Source of the DNA: a virus
DNA: 57,399 nt
Virus record (IMG/VR): IMGVR_UViG_3300008448_000095
Coordinates: 1-57,399 of that record
Strand: one strand, 5' to 3'
A program made the position numbers and the translations under genes. Position 1 is the stretch's first letter. Each line of letters opens with the position of its first letter. Under the pieces are notes generated by a model, which was not told the DNA's origin, searched no databases, and worked only from the letters and a program-made list of their open reading frames with translations. Shown piece by piece: positions 1-9,676 of this stretch.

Positions 1-114
1 ACGAAGTCACGGCGCACCTCAGTCGTACGCTCACTAAAGTATTTGTCGTACTCGTACATTTCTTGACGCTTACGGCGGACGTTAGCCATGTTGGTGGACG
101 TAAAGCCAAGTCCC
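1..114. repeat. Terminal direct repeat, left copy
   Basis: These 114 bases are identical to 57286-57399. The repeat lies inside a coding sequence (the giant virion protein) rather than in a non-coding end, so it most likely reflects assembly of a circular or circularly permuted molecule and not a T7-style packaged terminal repeat. Joining the copies gives a circle of about 57,285 bp. Confidence 0.95.
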
Positions 115-3100
115 TGCAACATACTGTCAAGAAGCGTAAACTCTTCCGGCGATACAACGAGGTCGCCGTTACGGCGCGTGACGCCCTTATCAAACGTCTC
201 ACGATACGCCCGCATTGCGCTCTTGATTCCGTTGGGCATCATGAACTCGACGCCTTTCCAGTAATCTCCCTGCGCCATCATGCCCATGCCGTCTGCAAAG
301 TTGGCGGCAGTACCCATAAGCGGGCCACCCACACCAAGAAGCGTACGGCCAAGACCTTCACGTGAGGTAAGATCAACGTCAGTGTACGGCAGCGGAGAGA
401 AGACATTACCCAAGCCAAGCTGGCCGGAGACATCGACACCGAGGCCAGCCGGTACACCTTTGAGGATCGTGTCAGCTAACCAGCCATCTCCGATAATCTG
501 ACGGAGGAAGCGTTCCTCATTCACCGGCTCATCCGGCGGTCCGAAGATAGCCGCCAGAATGTAGGACATGAGCGTAGCCAGTGGCAGTCCAAGCGCACCA
601 GTGAACACAGCCGTCTGACCGATGACGTTACGCATGACTGCACGGGCAATGGCGCGTTCTTCCTTCGATGCACCTGCAAACATATTGTAGCCATTGCGGA
701 TCAGCAAAGACGCCTGCATGACTTGGTATTTGCGGAACTGAGTAATCACCTTGCTGAAGGCGAACGCATTGAAGTAGCGTGGTGCATTCAGGCTAGAGTA
801 ATCACCTTGCGTCTGGCTCAGAACTTCAGCCGCATAGTTCAACGCTTGCTGATTCGAACGACCATCGGTTTTGGCTAGACGGTACGCAGCCATACCAGCC
901 GTGACACGGTTGGCGACTTCGACCTGACGAGTCAGCGCTGTCAGTTTGTGCATGACATCTTGAAGCGCTTTCTGTGGACCACTGGTCTTGAAAGTCTCCC
1001 AGTACCCAAGGTCATAGCCCATACCAATGTCGAGCAGTCCGTTGTCACGAAGCGTCGTCAGAACATCCTGCTCTTCCTTGGAATATGCTGAGCCATCCAG
1101 CTTGCGCATCTTGGCTACGTCAAACTCGCCGCGCATAAACTTGTTGAAGTCGCCTTTGTTCTTGAACAGGCTCGTACCAAGTTCTTTATACGTGCGGTTG
1201 ACGGCATCAGCCGAACGACCATAGCCAAACTTAGCCGCCATATAAGGGAGACTAAGCATGTAGGTCTGAGTCGCATTCTGCAGGTAATACCGAGGTAGCG
1301 TAAGCAGCGTCCACATGGAGTTGAACGCCATCAGTTTGTCCTGCAGAGGCGTCGGCGTATAGGTCAACCCTTGGACATGGCGGCGCAGCACTTCATTCAG
1401 CGCCCGCATACGGTCGGCTTTGGAGCCATCAATACCAGCAGCCGCAGCTTCTTCGTCGGACATACGAGCCTGACGGCTCATCTCTTCAAGCGAGTTCGAC
1501 ACTTCGCTATCATTGGTCATCGACGCGATGAAGTGGGCGTCAGCCGTACCCTTGGTGGCAAATGCCCGCAGCATGTCATCGTAACCCGCAACGCCAGTAC
1601 GTGCGAGTTGGTGGCGACGGGCGCTGTTCTCAGCAAGCGTACCAATATACAGGTCGGTGATAAGCTGATTGATTCGCTCAACTTCTTGAGGCTGTAGATC
1701 AGCGGCAAGGTCTTTCTCCACCAGCGTCTTGATTCGCTGGAGGTTGAGCCATGCAGGGACATCGACTTTACCCGGCGACAACTGGCGTTCGAACGCCTCA
1801 GTGAACATGCCGGGGAACTGGGTCTTCATCTCCTCCTGCTTCTGCATCGCAGCGCCGAGCGACTCAGAGAAGATCACAATGTAACTGTCAGGATCAGCAC
1901 GCAGGGCTTCGAGTTCCGCCTTCTCTTCAGCGGTACGATCCATTGCTGGGATAGATTCCAGTTCACGGAACCGCGCCGACTTGCCGACGGTGACGAACTG
2001 ACCGAAGCGAGACAGCGGAGCATACGGACCTTCACGCTCCTTGAAGATGGTATTCATAAGCTGCAATCTACGTGCAACATCTTCCTGACGCTGCTGCTTG
2101 ATGTCAGTCGGGAGCGATTCGTACTCTGGTCCCGTGAGTTCGCCCCTAATCTTTTCTACAATAGCTTGACGCATACGCTTCGAGGTCTTGAAGCCATGCT
2201 CGAATATCTGATCCGCCACACGCTGAGCATTTTCAGGCAGCGCTTCGTACTGCTCTTTGGCAGTCGGGTCTATTACAACTTGTTTACCAATCCATGTAGG
2301 CTGGTATCCCCATGCTTGGTCAATAGTGCTGCTGGCTAGAAACTTATTCAGAGCCTCGCGTGCGTCACCAAGATCACCAGTCTGGAGCATGATCTGATCG
2401 ACTTCCTGACGCAGCTTATTCGTCAGGGTCATACGGTTAATCATAAAGTCGAAGTACGTCCGCACCACTGGCAGCATGGGACTGATCCAGTCCACAAGGT
2501 CACGACCAAAGGCCATGCCATATGCTCTCTTCAAAGCGCCATCACGAATGTTTCTGGCGATGGAGAGCGCAGCCGACTGCATCGGAGCCGGTACCGCACT
2601 GGCTACGAACTGCCTGATCGACTCGTCTGTGCTGCGACGTTCCGCTGTTGTGGCAGTATCCTCCATCGGAGCAATGCCGCCACCGCCGGGGGGAGTCGTA
2701 TCCTCTTTGATACCGAGGATTTCAGAGAAGTCTGGACCGCCAAGACCGTTAAGGAAGTCCGTGACATTCTGGGTAGGCAGACCTTCTTTGCGACCAGCAT
2801 CGAACAACTTGTTCATCAAACGGCCAAGCGTCGAGAAGAACCGTTCAGTGATCGTCAGCGGCTTGCGTTGTGTCGTAGCCCACTTGGATACCTGATCGGC
2901 AAACCATTCGCTAAAGCTATCCCAGTAACCCGGATCAGCCTTAAACATTTCTCCAGCCGATGCACGACCACGCGCACCGAGAGAACGCACAGATTGCTTG
3001 GCTCTCTGCGGCGTACGGAGTAGCCGCATCCATTCAGCCATAGTGGGCATGGCATACTTAGGATCGGCTTTCCGTAGGAACTTTTCGAAGTCACTCTTGA

Positions 3101-5999
3101 TAGCAGCCTGAACTTCAGGCGAAGCATTGGCGAAGGCGTTAAACTCTACGCCATGACCGATCTCGTGAGCGATAACTTCGAGCGCCAAAAGATACCGACG
3201 CCCACCTGCTTGATTAATCAAGTCTTGGTTAAACAGGATAACATCGGTGCCGTCACCCAAACGCGTATAAAGACCACGCGTCGTAGTTGACAACAAATAT
3301 TTGCGCAGTGAGCCTTTGAGTACAGTTAACTGCGTGTCGGTGATACCGAACTGTTTACCACTTCTGGCATTGACAAGTCGCTGCAGATCACCCTTGGCGA
3401 TGGAGCCAAAGAGAATCTTGCGGTTGCCAAAGCCAAGTGCTTTTGTCAGTGCAGACACGTAATTGGCAAAGCGCGCATCGACATCCGCGATGACCGTGAG
3501 ATTGCCAATCTTAGTGCCAGCCGGAGTCGGCGTGATTACTTCTTCCGGCTGCGGCCCGCCTTCGACAACGAGATTGCCACCGCCTGCTTCACCGCCGCCT
3601 TCTTGGACTTGGGCCGCGACGTTCCGATTGACCCCTTCGCTTGGTACTTGTCCACCAACTCCTTGATATTGGCCGACACCACCTTGTTCGATTTGCCCGA
3701 CTTGAGCGGCATTGGGAACCTCCACTGGTTGAATAGGCGCAGCCGCAGGAGCGACAGGCGCAGGAGCAGCAACCGGCTCTTCGACCGGCACAGCAACGGT
3801 AGCGTTCTTGCCACGCTTCTTGGCAAGCGCAGCCTGAGCTTTCTTCAAACTCTCCATACGCTTAGCGGCAATGGCTTCACCGCGTGCGTTGCCTTCAGCA
3901 GCCGCAGCTTTACGCGCCGCATTGATGCGAAGCATCTCATTGCGCAGCGCCTCACGGCTTAGAATCTGCTGAGCGCCAAGTTGGCGTACGATCTGAGCGC
4001 CACGACGCAGCCGAGTGACGCCGCCTTCCAAGGGCATTTCCATCTGCGGTTCAGCAAGAGGAAGCTGAAGCTGTGTCGGCGTAGCGACTGGTATCTCAGT
4101 AGGCGCAGGGGCAACGCCAGCGCCGCCCTGCAGAGGCAGCGGAATCTGTTCGCCGGGAGGAGTCTGAAGCACACCTTCTGGGAAACTAAACAGAGGCAGA
4201 CCTTCAACACCAACCTGCGGGGCCGCTGCAGATGCGGGGGGTGCGGAGACAGCGGCCCCGCGCAGAAGATTTTGCTGACCGAACGGCAACGTCGGCTGTT
4301 CTGCAAGACGTTGAGCCATGGCTTCAGACCGACCAGCGGTCGTCAGCCTGCCAGCGGCGTCGATAGATGCGATGGCTTCACGCGCCCGAGCGATCTGGCT
4401 CGTCAGCATGGAGACGCGAACTGGGTCGAGCGATCCAGCGCCAGCGGCAGCAGCCTCAAGCTGAGCAGTAGACTCAGCGATCAGACCTTCAAGCCGACGA
4501 CGTTCATCAATGGCGGCGAAGTCAGTCTCGCGTGCAGCAGTGAGCGTCTCGCCTGTAGGCTGCATCGCCATCTGAGGGGCTGCACCAAGTTCAGCGCCGG
4601 GGAACAACTCGCCCTGTGCGCCCGGTTGCGGCCCAACAGTCGGAGCTTCTGGCTTCTCACCACCAGCGCCTTCAAGCAAATTGGTGGGTTTCAACGGAGC
4701 AGCAACGCCACCCACACCACCGAATGCACCACCAAGCACAGCGCCAGCGCCAGCAGCGATGAGTGCAGACTCGCCGTACTTTTCAATGACGTAAGGCGCA
4801 AGCGCCTTCCAGTCCGAAGCATTAAGCTGGCGACGGAACTCAGGATCAAAGACAGCCTGCTGAGCAAGCTGGGTTGCACCTTCAGCAAACGCTTCAGACG
4901 CAGCGCCTTCGGCAGTGCCAGCGGCTATCGCGCCAATGCGCGAACTGGCTGCACGTTCACCGGCTTTGACAACTGCATCTTTGAAGAACGGCGAGAAGCC
5001 ACGGGCAATGACGCCATCGGCTAAGGTCTGAAGAAGCGTCGTACCACCAGCCGCAGCAGCAATCTGCATACGTGTGCTGGGGTCATCTAGATTATAGGCA
5101 GGCGTACCATCAGGATTCTTGGCGTTCTTCGCTGACTCGTAGAAGTTCTGGAACTCAGACGGGTATGTTGACGCAGCGAGGCCAGTCAGTGCGCCGACTG
5201 TACGAGCGCGCCCAATATTAGCAGCAACGCCAGCAGCCCGAGTGGCGGCAGCAACGCCCCCAACAGCGCCAAGACCACCAGAGACAAGTGAAAAACCAGC
5301 AGAAGGAATACCTTGAGCAACGGCGTCCCATATGTTTGACAGCGTCGAGTTCGACTGCTGGATGAGGGCGGACCGTGCCTGCTCAGCTTTAGTCTGACCA
5401 AAGGTTGATTCGGCAAACCTAGCGATAGGTTCACCAACAGACGGCGCACCGGTAGCAGTGAGTATATCACCGATGCCACCGATTGTCTGCTCTGCTAATC
5501 CACGCGCGCCGAGGGCGACATTAGCCCCGAATCCACGGGGGGTCTTCAACTTAGAGACATATTCACCATAGGCCGCTGGACTGAGCGCCGTCCAGTCAGT
5601 AGCCACGCTGCTAGGTGCAGGCTGCAAAGGCTGATTAAGAAGTTTCGATCCTTCGGCAACCTCAAGCGGATTGGTGGCGTCAACAAGCCGACCGCCGATC
5701 CAGAACTTCTGAGTCGAAGGGCTATATGGGATATAGGTGGCAGCGCCACCTGTCATACCAAGACCTTCAGGCGCAGCCGATCCAGTGACGTCCACACCGG
5801 CAGGGACTTGCTTGAGTCCCGCACCTTCACGGATCATCTCTCCGAAGACAGCCGCATCAGCCTGCGTGGGAGCAAGACTAGGCATACCCATCTGCGCAGC
5901 GGGATCACCAGCGGCTCGACCGTACGCACTACGCGGTCCAATATCCATAGCGTCAAGCGTAGGGCTAGCAAACGAAAGCCCGATCCTATCCATTGCCAT
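1..5999 (-). CDS. Giant polyvalent virion protein with zinc-protease motif (residues 1-2000 of 2067)
   Basis: The frame opens at ATG 5999, just after the stop of the upstream gene at 6003, and runs off the left edge. It continues in frame at 57285 to a stop at 57081, giving 2067 residues. Residues 945-949 read HEIGH, a zincin HExxH motif within EVIAHEIGHGVEF, and E1031 in FSEWFADQ is a plausible third zinc ligand. Flanks are Ala/Gly/Pro/Gln-rich, with hydrophobic stretches near residue 240 and near 1787-1819. Position as the last late gene after three ejection-type proteins, plus size, fits the very large internal virion proteins of podoviruses injected with the DNA (polyvalent proteins). Inference: it travels into the host and may cleave a host or virion protein. 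The remaining domains are not assigned. Confidence 0.85.
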   Translation of the reverse strand, partial: MAMDRIGLSFASPTLDAMDIGPRSAYGRAAGDPAAQMGMPSLAPTQADAAVFGEMIREGAGLKQVPAGVDVTGSAAPEGLGMTGGAATYIPYSPSTQKFWIGGRLVDATNPLEVAEGSKLLNQPLQPAPSSVATDWTALSPAAYGEYVSKLKTPRGFGANVALGARGLAEQTIGGIGDILTATGAPSVGEPIARFAESTFGQTKAEQARSALIQQSNSTLSNIWDAVAQGIPSAGFSLVSGGLGAVGGVAAATRAAGVAANIGRARTVGALTGLAASTYPSEFQNFYESAKNAKNPDGTPAYNLDDPSTRMQIAAAAGGTTLLQTLADGVIARGFSPFFKDAVVKAGERAASSRIGAIAAGTAEGAASEAFAEGATQLAQQAVFDPEFRRQLNASDWKALAPYVIEKYGESALIAAGAGAVLGGAFGGVGGVAAPLKPTNLLEGAGGEKPEAPTVGPQPGAQGELFPGAELGAAPQMAMQPTGETLTAARETDFAAIDERRRLEGLIAESTAQLEAAAAGAGSLDPVRVSMLTSQIARAREAIASIDAAGRLTTAGRSEAMAQRLAEQPTLPFGQQNLLRGAAVSAPPASAAAPQVGVEGLPLFSFPEGVLQTPPGEQIPLPLQGGAGVAPAPTEIPVATPTQLQLPLAEPQMEMPLEGGVTRLRRGAQIVRQLGAQQILSREALRNEMLRINAARKAAAAEGNARGEAIAAKRMESLKKAQAALAKKRGKNATVAVPVEEPVAAPAPVAPAAAPIQPVEVPNAAQVGQIEQGGVGQYQGVGGQVPSEGVNRNVAAQVQEGGGEAGGGNLVVEGGPQPEEVITPTPAGTKIGNLTVIADVDARFANYVSALTKALGFGNRKILFGSIAKGDLQRLVNARSGKQFGITDTQLTVLKGSLRKYLLSTTTRGLYTRLGDGTDVILFNQDLINQAGGRRYLLALEVIAHEIGHGVEFNAFANASPEVQAAIKSDFEKFLRKADPKYAMPTMAEWMRLLRTPQRAKQSVRSLGARGRASAGEMFKADPGYWDSFSEWFADQVSKWATTQRKPLTITERFFSTLGRLMNKLFDAGRKEGLPTQNVTDFLNGLGGPDFSEILGIKEDTTPPGGGGIAPMEDTATTAERRSTDESIRQFVASAVPAPMQSAALSIARNIRDGALKRAYGMAFGRDLVDWISPMLPVVRTYFDFMINRMTLTNKLRQEVDQIMLQTGDLGDAREALNKFLASSTIDQAWGYQPTWIGKQVVIDPTAKEQYEALPENAQRVADQIFEHGFKTSKRMRQAIVEKIRGELTGPEYESLPTDIKQQRQEDVARRLQLMNTIFKEREGPYAPLSRFGQFVTVGKSARFRELESIPAMDRTAEEKAELEALRADPDSYIVIFSESLGAAMQKQEEMKTQFPGMFTEAFERQLSPGKVDVPAWLNLQRIKTLVEKDLAADLQPQEVERINQLITDLYIGTLAENSARRHQLARTGVAGYDDMLRAFATKGTADAHFIASMTNDSEVSNSLEEMSRQARMSDEEAAAAGIDGSKADRMRALNEVLRRHVQGLTYTPTPLQDKLMAFNSMWTLLTLPRYYLQNATQTYMLSLPYMAAKFGYGRSADAVNRTYKELGTSLFKNKGDFNKFMRGEFDVAKMRKLDGSAYSKEEQDVLTTLRDNGLLDIGMGYDLGYWETFKTSGPQKALQDVMHKLTALTRQVEVANRVTAGMAAYRLAKTDGRSNQQALNYAAEVLSQTQGDYSSLNAPRYFNAFAFSKVITQFRKYQVMQASLLIRNGYNMFAGASKEERAIARAVMRNVIGQTAVFTGALGLPLATLMSYILAAIFGPPDEPVNEERFLRQIIGDGWLADTILKGVPAGLGVDVSGQLGLGNVFSPLPYTDVDLTSREGLGRTLLGVGGPLMGTAANFADGMGMMAQGDYWKGVEFMMPNGIKSAMRAYRETFDKGVTRRNGDLVVSPEEFTLLDSMLQGLGFTSTNMANVRRKRQEMYEYDKYFSERTTEVRRDF

Positions 6000-6002
6000 G
6001 GA

Positions 6003-8102
6003 TTACCGTCCTGTTGGCGACATCGGAACAATAAGCGGAACCTGCGTAACAGAAGTGTTCGACACCTCAGTACCATCGGGCATACGAACTTTGCCCTCTG
6101 GATCGACATACGCAGCGTAAGAACCGTCTTGTTTATAGATGAAGAACTTACCTTCTTCACCTTCGACAACCTTGAAGCCACTAAGTTTGAGGCGTTCCAC
6201 TTGGAGTTTGGTCACGCCTTCATACAGCTTATCAAGTTGTTTCTCTTGGAGTTTGCCAGAAGTCTTAGCTCTCTCCTTAATTAATTCAATCTGGAGATCG
6301 TACTGCTTCTTCTGCATATCCATAGTCTGCGCACGATAGGACTCGCTCAGCATATACTGGGCTGCATCCTTAACATCGGCGCGAGACACGTTCGCCCGAG
6401 ACACTTGGCCATCAACGAGGATGTTGAAGTTTCCATTGCTCAAAGGCTGAACGCCGACTTTGCGACCAGTCGAACGAGACATGGCGCTACTTAGAGACAC
6501 ATTGTCTCCGAGGTCGAAGTTGGTGATAGCCTGTAGACCCTGCAGATTGCTGAAGGTATTGCGCAGTTGGATGCGTTTTAGTCCGGTCTCAGCAGCGCCA
6601 GAGATGTCGCCACTCTGAGCCATGTACTTCTGCAATCGCTCAAGTTCTTTGTCTTGAGCCACAACGATCTGCATATCGCCAGTGATCTTAGGCGCGTTGC
6701 GCAAATAGGTCGAAGCAGTCGGCGGCGGCACCGGCTGGCCGGGCTTACCCTCAACAATCGGAGCGACCACGGAAGCTGGCGTCGTCGGCTCAGTCAATCC
6801 CGTCGGCGCACCCATTGGCGTGGGCGCAGTCATCTCAGCCGGTAGACCTTGCGGCTGTGCAGCCGCAGCAGCCGTCGGTTCTGCAAGCGCACCACTGTAT
6901 TTCTGATAGAATGCCACCGGATTGTTCTGCGCTTCAGCAAGCAACGTCGGATTTGTGGTTAGCGCATTGACAACTTGCGGAGACCGGAACCATGCTTGTG
7001 CTGCTTGCGCCCTTGCGTCACGCTGGGCAAGAGCCTCACCACGTTCTGGTGTGCCTACTAAATAATTAAGAGCGCTAGATACAGGTGCAGCAAAATATTT
7101 ACCAGTGGTAGTTGCTGGCATACCACCGACAGTCTCCGCTATACCACCAACGGTAAGACCTGCGCCGAGTCTGCTAATGTCCTGCCTAAAACCGGAACTG
7201 CCGGGAGGAGCAACACCGGGACCAGCTTCGCCCATCTTGAGCGCAGCCCACTGCTGCATATCGCCAGCGGTACGCACCTGCCTGAACACTGTCGGGTTGG
7301 CCGCGATAGAGGCGGCATCAACGACCTGTTCAATCGGCGTATTTGGTGCAGCCGACAGTACTTTAGTAGCGCCACCAGCGCCAAGGAAATGCGCAAGATA
7401 AGTATTGGCGTTAGTCGGAGCAAATCCTTTACTAGCCAATACGCTTTGGTTATCTTCCGTAAACTTCTTTAGCATCGCAGTCTCAACGCCAGTGCCGCGT
7501 TGAGCAAGAATCTGCGGATCAGTCATACCACGAGCAGCATCGGGGAATGTCTTCTTGAAAGTCTGCACAAAGGTGCTGTCGATAAACTGACCCGGCCCCT
7601 GCGCCGTCGAAGCTAGATTACGACCAGTGCCTTCAGCCTGCAGCATACGCGCAGTGTAGTCAGTCGGTCGCGTTGGCACCGTAGTATAAGCACCCAGCGC
7701 ACCGGGAGTTAAGCCAGCAGTGGGGACCGCAGCACCAGCGGGGGCAGCGACAGTCGGAAGAAGTCCAGCGCCGGTGGCCGTCTGAGCGTAGCCGGGTAGG
7801 CCAGCGCCCATCGTACCTGTATAAGTCTCAGCAGCTTTGAGTTGGCGATTCGCCGCATCAATCTGCATCTGCGTCATGGTGTTCTGAAGCCCACTACGCG
7901 CAATGTTGAGGCGGTTCTGTTCTAATTCTAACGGGAGCAGTTGCTCCCGTATATCCATCTGCTGCTGGTACAAACGCTGCTGTTGCTGCGCAGCGCTGAT
8001 GTCGGCTGCAGCCTTCTGACCCTCTTGGAATGATGTAGCCACACCGCCCTTCGGGGCCATTTCCCGAAGATATTGGTTCGGATCAAAGACAAGTTCAGCC
8101 AT
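6003..8102 (-). CDS. Internal virion protein with lytic transglycosylase-like domain
   Basis: This 699-residue protein starts with a Gln-rich coiled-coil region (residues 25-95), followed by an Ala/Gly/Pro linker. A lysozyme-like SLT domain lies at about 148-260: the catalytic Glu candidate is E157 in MLQAEGTG, followed by STAQGPGQFIDSTF, which matches the usual GxGQF element, and YLAHFLGAGGA. The C-terminal half is helical, with another coiled coil near the end (MQKKQYDLQIELIKERAK). In T7-like phages the equivalent (gp16-type) protein opens the peptidoglycan during DNA ejection. It sits between the Ala/Gly-rich ejection protein and the giant protein, which supports this role. The split between transglycosylase and giant protein differs from T7, so one-to-one equivalence is not claimed. 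Confidence 0.8.
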   Translation of the reverse strand: MAELVFDPNQYLREMAPKGGVATSFQEGQKAAADISAAQQQQRLYQQQMDIREQLLPLELEQNRLNIARSGLQNTMTQMQIDAANRQLKAAETYTGTMGAGLPGYAQTATGAGLLPTVAAPAGAAVPTAGLTPGALGAYTTVPTRPTDYTARMLQAEGTGRNLASTAQGPGQFIDSTFVQTFKKTFPDAARGMTDPQILAQRGTGVETAMLKKFTEDNQSVLASKGFAPTNANTYLAHFLGAGGATKVLSAAPNTPIEQVVDAASIAANPTVFRQVRTAGDMQQWAALKMGEAGPGVAPPGSSGFRQDISRLGAGLTVGGIAETVGGMPATTTGKYFAAPVSSALNYLVGTPERGEALAQRDARAQAAQAWFRSPQVVNALTTNPTLLAEAQNNPVAFYQKYSGALAEPTAAAAAQPQGLPAEMTAPTPMGAPTGLTEPTTPASVVAPIVEGKPGQPVPPPTASTYLRNAPKITGDMQIVVAQDKELERLQKYMAQSGDISGAAETGLKRIQLRNTFSNLQGLQAITNFDLGDNVSLSSAMSRSTGRKVGVQPLSNGNFNILVDGQVSRANVSRADVKDAAQYMLSESYRAQTMDMQKKQYDLQIELIKERAKTSGKLQEKQLDKLYEGVTKLQVERLKLSGFKVVEGEEGKFFIYKQDGSYAAYVDPEGKVRMPDGTEVSNTSVTQVPLIVPMSPTGR

Positions 8103-8109
8103 GATCTAA

Positions 8110-9228
8110 TTACTGCCCATAGGAGAGGGAGAACTTCGGAGTAGAGGATTTGTTATAAACGCCGCCAAAGAGACCACCCGTCGCACGAGCAAGTTCTTTA
8201 TTGTATTCGTCTTGGCGTTTCTGAGCCAGTCCGTAGAACGGAAGCGTAGCAGCAGCGGGACCAACGGGAGCCGACGTCGGAAGCAAGCCAGCAGCAGCAA
8301 GTTTCTCACGATCAGAGCGCTCAGTCTCAGCCGAAGCAGCAGCCGCGCCAGCCTTTGCGCCTTCGATAGCGGCAGAGCGACCAAGCGCAGCCTGTCGTGC
8401 AGAGGAGCCAGTGCCACCATACTGACCAGTGCCATAGCGACGTTGCTGTTCACGAAGGCCACGCTGCACACCCGACTGCGCTTCCGCATAGGCTTTCTCA
8501 GGATTGGCCTGCGCCGCGTTCCAAACTGCATTGGCCTGCTCGACACGCTGCGCGAACAGTTCCTTATTCGTATTGGCAAGCTGAGCCGTTTCGTACACAG
8601 CCCGCTTCTCTTCCTCAGTCAGACCTTCTTCGGGTTTGTTATACATGGTCATGGCAAGGTCAGCGATGCCACCAGCCGTGATACCTTCAGCGAACTTACC
8701 AACCAGATTGCCAATGACGTTCGACAACATCGGACTGGCTGCACCAGCGATAGACGGAGCCGCAGCGCCAGCAATACCCGAAGCCGCAGCGCCAATGCCG
8801 CCAACAGCAGCAGGAGCAAGACCCGCCGCAGTGCCGATACCCGTAATGCCGGGAACTGCAGCCGCTAGCGCGGGCGATACCGTAGTAGCAGCCGGAGCAA
8901 GGCCAACTGCCTGACCAAGACCAGCAGCCGCACCAAGCCCACCGCCGAGACCGCCAGTGATGGCACCCATAAGCGCACCGCGTCCAGTCAATGCGCCTGT
9001 CGCTGCGCCAAGACCTGCACCTGTCGCTGCGCCTACGAGTCCAGTACCCAAGGCTGAGATACCTCCAGCAGCGGAACCGAGACCGATAGCAGAACCGAGA
9101 CCGCCGAGACCGATAGCGCCAAGACCTGCGGCAGCAAATGGAGCAATGAACGGAGCAGCGACAGCAGCCACAAACGGAACTGCAATCATCGCCACAGTCT
9201 TCAATACGCTGGAAAATCCTTTGCTCAC
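8110..9228 (-). CDS. Ala/Gly-rich internal virion (DNA ejection) protein
   Basis: A 372-residue protein whose first half is nearly all Ala, Gly, Leu, Ile and Val, with GxxxG-like spacing that could form membrane-inserting helices (residues about 8-190). The second half is charged and Gln/Ala-rich (ETAQLANTNKELFAQRVEQA), suggesting helices. It lies directly upstream of the transglycosylase-type virion protein. The composition and location match the gp14-type ejection proteins of podoviruses, which form the outer-membrane channel. No enzymatic motif is visible. The role is inferred from composition and context. Confidence 0.7.
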   Translation of the reverse strand: MSKGFSSVLKTVAMIAVPFVAAVAAPFIAPFAAAGLGAIGLGGLGSAIGLGSAAGGISALGTGLVGAATGAGLGAATGALTGRGALMGAITGGLGGGLGAAAGLGQAVGLAPAATTVSPALAAAVPGITGIGTAAGLAPAAVGGIGAAASGIAGAAAPSIAGAASPMLSNVIGNLVGKFAEGITAGGIADLAMTMYNKPEEGLTEEEKRAVYETAQLANTNKELFAQRVEQANAVWNAAQANPEKAYAEAQSGVQRGLREQQRRYGTGQYGGTGSSARQAALGRSAAIEGAKAGAAAASAETERSDREKLAAAGLLPTSAPVGPAAATLPFYGLAQKRQDEYNKELARATGGLFGGVYNKSSTPKFSLSYGQ

Positions 9229-9238
9229 GGTCGTACCC

Positions 9239-9676
9239 TCATAGAGTCATGCGAACAAATTGACAGGATTTTTCAAACCCGAACTTGGTCTTGTAAATCT
9301 CTGCAATTCTCTCGTTCGCGTATGCGTCAACGTGTTTGATATTGTTAGCTCTCAGCCAATCAAGAATGTACTCCCAAAAGAGTTTCTTGAATACCATTAA
9401 ATTACGCCCCGCCATGGCGATTAGATCAGCACCACGTAGGCCGTAAGTATCTGTAAACTGAATGGCGAGGACAGTAGCGACACGACCTGCTTCATAGAAC
9501 GCAAAGATGACTATGGTTCCATCAATAGCTAAGTCATAGATTATCTCAGGCGATAAATCCGTTCGAGATAACTCATTAGAATCACAGGCTTGCTTAAACA
9601 ACGGCTCCATCTGGGGCCAAAGTTTTTCTACCTGCTCCTCACTGAGCATCTCTATTTTATAGTGATCCGGTCTCAT
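9239..9676 (-). CDS. GNAT-like acetyltransferase-fold virion-region protein
   Basis: This 145-residue protein reads like a GNAT fold: an N-terminal helical part, a central strand (GTIVIFAFYEAGRVATVLAI), then WEYILDWLRANNIKHVDAYANERIAEIYKTKFGFE. That last stretch resembles the late GNAT motif in which a conserved Asn precedes the last helix and a GF turn. Similar small GNAT-like proteins are encoded next to ejection proteins in other podoviruses, at a position like T7 gene 13. Its ATG overlaps the stop of the upstream gene (ATGA), so it is translationally coupled. The substrate, and whether it is catalytically active, are unknown. Confidence 0.6.
   Translation of the reverse strand: MRPDHYKIEMLSEEQVEKLWPQMEPLFKQACDSNELSRTDLSPEIIYDLAIDGTIVIFAFYEAGRVATVLAIQFTDTYGLRGADLIAMAGRNLMVFKKLFWEYILDWLRANNIKHVDAYANERIAEIYKTKFGFEKSCQFVRMTL

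Noticed and set aside
1-114. Short T7-like direct terminal repeats
   Set aside because: The repeat is inside a gene and not beside non-coding ends or terminase genes, and the frame continues over the join, which fits a circular assembly.
3981-5024. Plus-strand open frame of 347 codons opposite the giant gene
   Set aside because: It is antisense to the giant virion gene, has a low-information composition rich in Ser, Arg and Thr, and no ribosome-binding site. Several other long antisense frames here have the same cause: few stops opposite the real frame.
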